Below are positions 59,313 through 64,000 of a stretch of DNA of 64,000 nucleotides, piece by piece (position 1 is the first letter of the stretch; each line of letters begins with the position of its first letter). Origin of the DNA: Bretschneidera sinensis (lineage: Eukaryota; Streptophyta; Magnoliopsida; Brassicales; Akaniaceae); assembly GCA_023935145.1 (NCBI GenBank), contig CM043699.1, forward strand, positions 128,156,536 through 128,220,535, read 5' to 3'. The position numbers and the translations under genes are program-made. Below the pieces are notes generated by a model, which saw nothing but the letters and a program-made list of their open reading frames with translations, was not told where the DNA came from and ran no database searches.

Positions 59313-62265
59313 ACGATTTTTCTTTTATGAGGAGATGTAAAGTTCAATTTAGATAAAAAGTATTATTATATTTTTTAATTATATATGTATATTTTTAATA
59401 AAAATAGATATTATTATCAAATTTTATTGATTTTATACATTCTATTTCTTAGTTTTGTATGGTAAATAAAGTGTTACTCTTTAATTGTCATGTTAGATTT
59501 TTCATTGAAACTTATTTACTCTTGGTTACAACGTTTATGTTGGTATAAGTTTCATCATTTTATTATCTTCTAACAACATCCTTACAATTTTTAATATTTC
59601 TCTATTGTATATAAATTATCTTAGTTATATCATTTGTTTTATTTTGTATGAAGCGCATATCTTACTTAATAAAGGTATAATAAAACTAATATTATGTGAT
59701 AAAATTTTTATATACTTTACAGATATATAATAATTATTTTCACAAGTAAAAAAAATATTTCCATGATCGTAGGATGAATAATGTATTTCAGCCCTACTTT
59801 AAAAAAAAAACCAGGTTCCGCCCTTTATTTTTATTGAATACTTCACACTTTATTCGTAGTTCACACATTCGGCATGGTAGAAGATACTTAAAATCTTAAT
59901 TAGTCGACGAGAGATATGATACATTGGAAGACAAGAAACCAAAAAGATATTTTGTAGTAATCAGTCTTTTTCAGAAAAAAGAAAACCAATTGCAATGGCA
60001 ATGATTCAAATAGAATAAAGTTTGCCATAAAGTCCTTTTAATTTCTCAAACGTACAGCTGACAGCTGAAGTCATCTTAATTGTTGGTGGCAGTAATTTTC
60101 ATGAGCAGTAGTAGTATTTCTTTTCATATCTTTTCAGAGGCTGTGAAAAGAAATTAAATACTGTTAATGAAAAGTAACGCGTGACTGTCATTAAACAATT
60201 AAGACTATAAATAAACAAGGCGAACGTCACGCATAAACAAAAATATTCTTTATGATTAATTTTCTCCACTTGTTTATTGACAGTCATGAATTAACTGGCC
60301 AAATTAATTAATTAATTAACAAAGCAAGAGTTGTAACCTTTTTATTTTATCTAAGATAACTTTTTTTTATAAACAAATTATAGTGCAAGTTGGGGCTCCC
60401 AGTAAGATTTTTAACTGTTTTTATGAGAAATTTTTTGTTCCATCAAATTCACGAAAAAGAAAAAATTAATTGATAATTTTTAAATTTTTTTTAATAATAT
60501 TAATTAATATTATCAATAAAATTTTCGTCGGTTACACCACATGAAGACAGATTTTTTTCTCTTGTGAAAATAAAAAATCACCTAAATCATGTTTCCGAAG
60601 AAACTTCACTCACGGGATGCAGTGCAGTTTGCATGGTAAGCAAAATTCACGACCCATATTTGCTTTCGTCTCTCGACTCTTTTGAGTCATCGTTTATTTA
60701 AAGTTGAAAACAAACAAAAGTCGGCCAAGGGTAATATTGTCATTGCGCACACATCCAAAAGTCAGTAACGGTGTAGAACTCCTTGAGCCGCCCGATTGGA
60801 TCTGTGGCGTGAGCTACGATGTCTCTCTCTTGTCAGATAGTTTGGTTGTTATTGCATCACAATTTAGTTGAGTTTGACGGTTGTAGATGTGCCATATCAG
60901 CATTGCTGACCTACTATAAGTTTGTAGGTCCCACTAGAAAAGTCGCTACGAATCATACTTAGAAATTAAGCACGCGTGAATTATTTATCGAGGGGTAGGA
61001 GAAGACATATAATAGAGCTTGTAATTAGACTGTCTTCACTAATAAAAGTACTACTACTCTATGCTTGTAATTATTTATAAGGTTACACCTTATTATTATC
61101 ATTATTTATGTATAAATAATAGATAACAAAAATGATAGATATTGCTCATATAATTTTTTTTTTTTTGTGTATAAAGATTGTTAAGGTACCGTGGACTTGT
61201 ACTAATACATATTCCATCTCTTGAAGTTTAACGATAATTTTTTTAAAACTCAAATAATATTATTTTTCTAAATTTGATGGGTAAATAAAAAAAAATGCAA
61301 AAACCTTGTAGATGTGATGCGCGCACTCTTTTATTTAATTGCGAAGGATGCATGCTTGAATGTCAAGAATAAGCTCTAGTATATACTATTCCTAGTCTTG
61401 TTATGAAATTTTCCCACATCGTTGAAAAAAAAAGTTTAAAAAAAGCACTTTTTAAAGGAGGGAGCTGCTTCTTTCTCTTTTTCTTTTCATTAATTTATAT
61501 ATTTTTTTAAGTTATGAATTTCCTTTTTTCAAAAAATAAAAAACAATTATACAGTACAGCGATCCCTTTTATCAGCCAAAAGTAATCTGGAGATATTTTT
61601 CCCCTTCCCATCATAAACAAAGTACTTCTCTTTCCCTTTTACTTCTCTTTTTAGCTTCCTTTCATCTCTCTCTAAACTTTTTCTTTTTGGTGTATTAAAA
61701 AAATGGCAAAAGTAGCAATTTAGTTAAGGCCGAGCCCTTACTTTTAATGCAAAAGAATTGGTTTTATGGAGGCATCATCATCATCTTTTGATATGGAGCA
61801 CTCAGTTCATTTTTTTGTACTGTTTACTTTTAAGAAATTTTCCGAATCTTGCACTTCCGTTTTAATTTACAACTAAGCACTTTAACATGAGTTAACACGA
61901 TTTTTGATATATGTTGTTTTTATCCTATTAAATAATTTAACATTTCAACAAGTTTTACAAGCATTTGTTGAGATATTAGTTATTTATTATAAAAAATAAA
62001 TAAAAATTATTTAATAATTTAAAAAATATAAAAAAATTAAAATTAAAATTAAACACAATTGTAAAATATTATCAAATCAACGGATTTAAGAGATAATTAA
62101 ACCAAAAATTTTCTTATTCACACTTACATAAGAAAAAACAAATGAATTTAGAAACTAAATAATTGACCTACATAAATAAGATAATGTAAAAAATTCTTCA
62201 TAAATGAAAGGACAATAAACTAAAAATGCTATGTTACACTAAAAAGAAGTCTAAGTCACAAGAAA

Positions 62266-62297
<32 letters not shown>

Positions 62298-63209
62298 AAG
62301 GAAATATTTAAAGCAAACTGTTGAATTCTTCACTAATGGGCAATTAGGTAGCTCATGAGAGCAAATAGAATTGTGATATGAAATTTAAACTATTGATAGA
62401 TCAAGAACATCAGTGGTTGGATGTATTAGTTTACCTCTCAATAATTAATCATTCCAAGGTGAAAATATCTACATTAAATAAACAAGTTGGTGATTTTATA
62501 TACAGTAATTTGTCTTTGTCGCCAACGTTGGAATGAGTGGATGGCGTTTGTCCATTTGGATTTTGCACCAATGAAAAAAATACCATTAGTTGCCAATGGC
62601 CCCCTTTCAACCACTGCCTGCGCAGTATTAGATTTTTTTTTGGTCTTAAAAAGTCTATTGCTCGGCCGAGATTGATTATGCATGTGGACGCGCGTGGATA
62701 TAATCAACCGTATTCGGACTTTTGATCTATTAATTTTATTTTTTTTATCTAAAGTGAAGTGATGTTATATATAAATAATATAATAATTGATTCGATTATA
62801 ATTTAAGTTTATAATATATTAATATAAAAATTCACATAATATTATCTCAATTTATTTAAGGTAAAAAAAATAACTGACATATAAATCGAATAAATAATTT
62901 TTATGTAATAATTGAACCTGATACCTTAGAATTTTAAGATCTTAATTTTAACCACTTACTAAATGAAGACTTCATCAACTTAAATTAATATTTTAATATA
63001 TACAAATAATTACATTTATATGTACCGATTAAAACTTGAAATAAAATACACTAACATGTTTACTAAACCATTTGACGAGAACACTGATTCATGGATTTTG
63101 TTTCTTTTTCTTAAGCTTTGTTCAATTATTAGCCAGCTTTCCTTTTTAAAATATTAGTTTTAAGTTCAAATCCCTTCACTCTCGAGTATTTAAAAAAGGG
63201 GAAAAAAAA
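59313..63209. other. AT-rich intergenic DNA with short repeats
   Basis: No gene recognised. 60300-60320 is (TTAA/ATTA)n. 60600-60990 is less AT-rich and could be a regulatory or decayed unique region. 61680-61780 has a short pyrimidine tract then an ATG-rich stretch without a frame. 62270-62297 is an (AT)n microsatellite. 62480-62725 contains overlapping short ORFs on both strands that match nothing known to me. Confidence 0.4.
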
Positions 63210-63210
63210 A

Positions 63211-63408
63211 GGCTATTAGCAAGCATGAAGTGATAGATTGATATAAGCTAAAGGGACAAGTAGATTATTGAGTAAATTACAAAGGAACTCTCGCAGAGGG
63301 AAAGTATTAAAAAAAAAGGAAAGGAAGACTATTAGCGAGCATGAAGTGACCGATTGATACAAGCTAAAGAGACAGATAGATTATTGAGTAAATTACGGAG
63401 GAATTCTC
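63211..63408. repeat. About 115-bp tandem duplication
   Basis: 63211-63293 and 63327-63408 share CTATTAGC[A/G]AGCATGAAGTGA, GATTGATA[T/C]AAGCTAAAG and TAGATTATTGAGTAAATTAC. Each copy is preceded by an A-rich run. Function unknown. Confidence 0.85.
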
Positions 63409-63610
63409 ATTACGGAGGGGAGATATAACACTTGAGGCGATGCCTAATAATATGACAGTGTTTAACCATCTGAAATTCAGTTTTTACAGTTTTGAGAGGG
63501 AACTTTAGGTTTATATTAAGTTCATCTTAATAATTCAATTGTTTTGCATGAATAAGATTTTACCACCAAATAGAAATGATGCAATATCATCTTTTAGGTC
63601 AATTAAAATA

Positions 63611-63667
63611 AACTTAACCAAGTTATCATAACTTAACCAAGTTATCATAACTTAACCAAGTTGTTAT
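63611..63667. repeat. 19-bp tandem triplication
   Basis: AACTTAACCAAGTTATCAT occurs twice, followed by a third copy with two changes (TTGTTAT). AACTTaaccAAGTT is itself a small inverted repeat, so each unit can fold. Confidence 0.9.
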
Positions 63668-63672
63668 AACTT

Positions 63673-64000
63673 ACCATTAATTTTTATTTTAAAAACATTT
63701 TCAATATTTTTTTTAATGTTTTACTATGTAAGAAAAAAAATTAGAATACAGAAAACCTAAACTCCTTTCTTCATCTTCACTCCGTTCGGTGCCGTCTCTC
63801 ACTAATACGCGGTTCCATCAAAAATGAAATTGAATGGAATGAAATTTCTTCCTACAATTTTACAATTGGAAAATGACAAAATTCCATTCAATTCCAATTT
63901 GAAGGCATCAATCCATAATACGAAACTCAACGTGGATTCCTGTCAAATTTGTAATATGTCATTATTAATATAAAAATTCACACAATACTACCAAAATTTA
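63673..64000. other. Window end, no gene seen
   Basis: 63820-63910 contains an imperfect inverted repeat (TGAATGGAATGAAATTT versus AAATTCCATTCA), perhaps an edge of a small DNA transposon. The last about 40 bp resemble 62817-62856 (TTAATATAAAAATTCACA). Confidence 0.35.

Noticed and set aside
63160..63180. tRNA-derived SINE (B-box-like AGTTCAAATCCC)
   Set aside because: No A box at the right distance and no cloverleaf; a lone B-box match is weak.
1..64000. CRISPR arrays, operons, ribosome-binding sites, riboswitches
   Set aside because: The window is clearly plant nuclear DNA; regular repeats seen are LTR, subterminal or microsatellite repeats.

Overview
This is nuclear DNA from a flowering plant, most likely a dicot: AT-rich, with GT-AG introns, an intron-rich plant housekeeping gene, an intronless CIPK-type kinase gene and many LTR retrotransposons. 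The species cannot be named from the sequence alone. Only two host genes look intact. One is a 17-exon acylamino-acid-releasing enzyme (AARE, serine peptidase family S9C; + strand, CDS 4363-15924, 771 codons when spliced by eye). The other is a single-exon CBL-interacting protein kinase (CIPK; - strand, 54696-55979, 427 aa). About 55-60% of the window is mobile DNA or its relics.

Layout. 744-2045: dead PIF/Harbinger transposase. 3245-15924: AARE; its sixth intron (6855-12263) is swollen by an antisense Ty1/copia element (7162-12141) with 5-bp target duplications. 16697-17476: long inverted repeat (fold-back). 18233-21400: LTR element with no coding capacity. 22542-25708: truncated Ty3/gypsy element (5' LTR plus part of gag, + strand). 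25709-41720: a pentatricopeptide-repeat (PPR) pseudogene cut into three pieces by a 9.2-kb CACTA DNA transposon (26005-35241, TSD TAA) and a 5.4-kb, apparently very young copia element (35655-41032, TSD GTTTG, LTRs identical by eye). 43349-53434: an old full-length gypsy element on the - strand, related to the one at 22.5-25.7 kb. It landed in an 81-bp tandem repeat and later received a solo copia LTR (50200-51330) in its 5' LTR. 54696-55979: CIPK gene with an upstream TATA box. 56120-64000: AT-rich intergenic DNA with a second copia LTR fragment (57880-58345), a hAT transposase tail (58990-59312) and short tandem repeats.

The two host genes have unrelated roles (protein/peptide turnover, and calcium signalling through CBL sensors) and there is no sign of joint regulation. 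The window is best read as a layered insertion history. Removing each element plus one target duplication restores the interrupted reading frame (PPR) or the exact 81-bp repeat phase (gypsy site), which independently supports the boundaries. I found no convincing new biochemical system. The most unusual items are a dense array of W-box cores in the leader of the young copia element, a repeated palindrome inside the solo LTR, and the nested PPR locus. All homology statements come from reading the translations; no database search was run.
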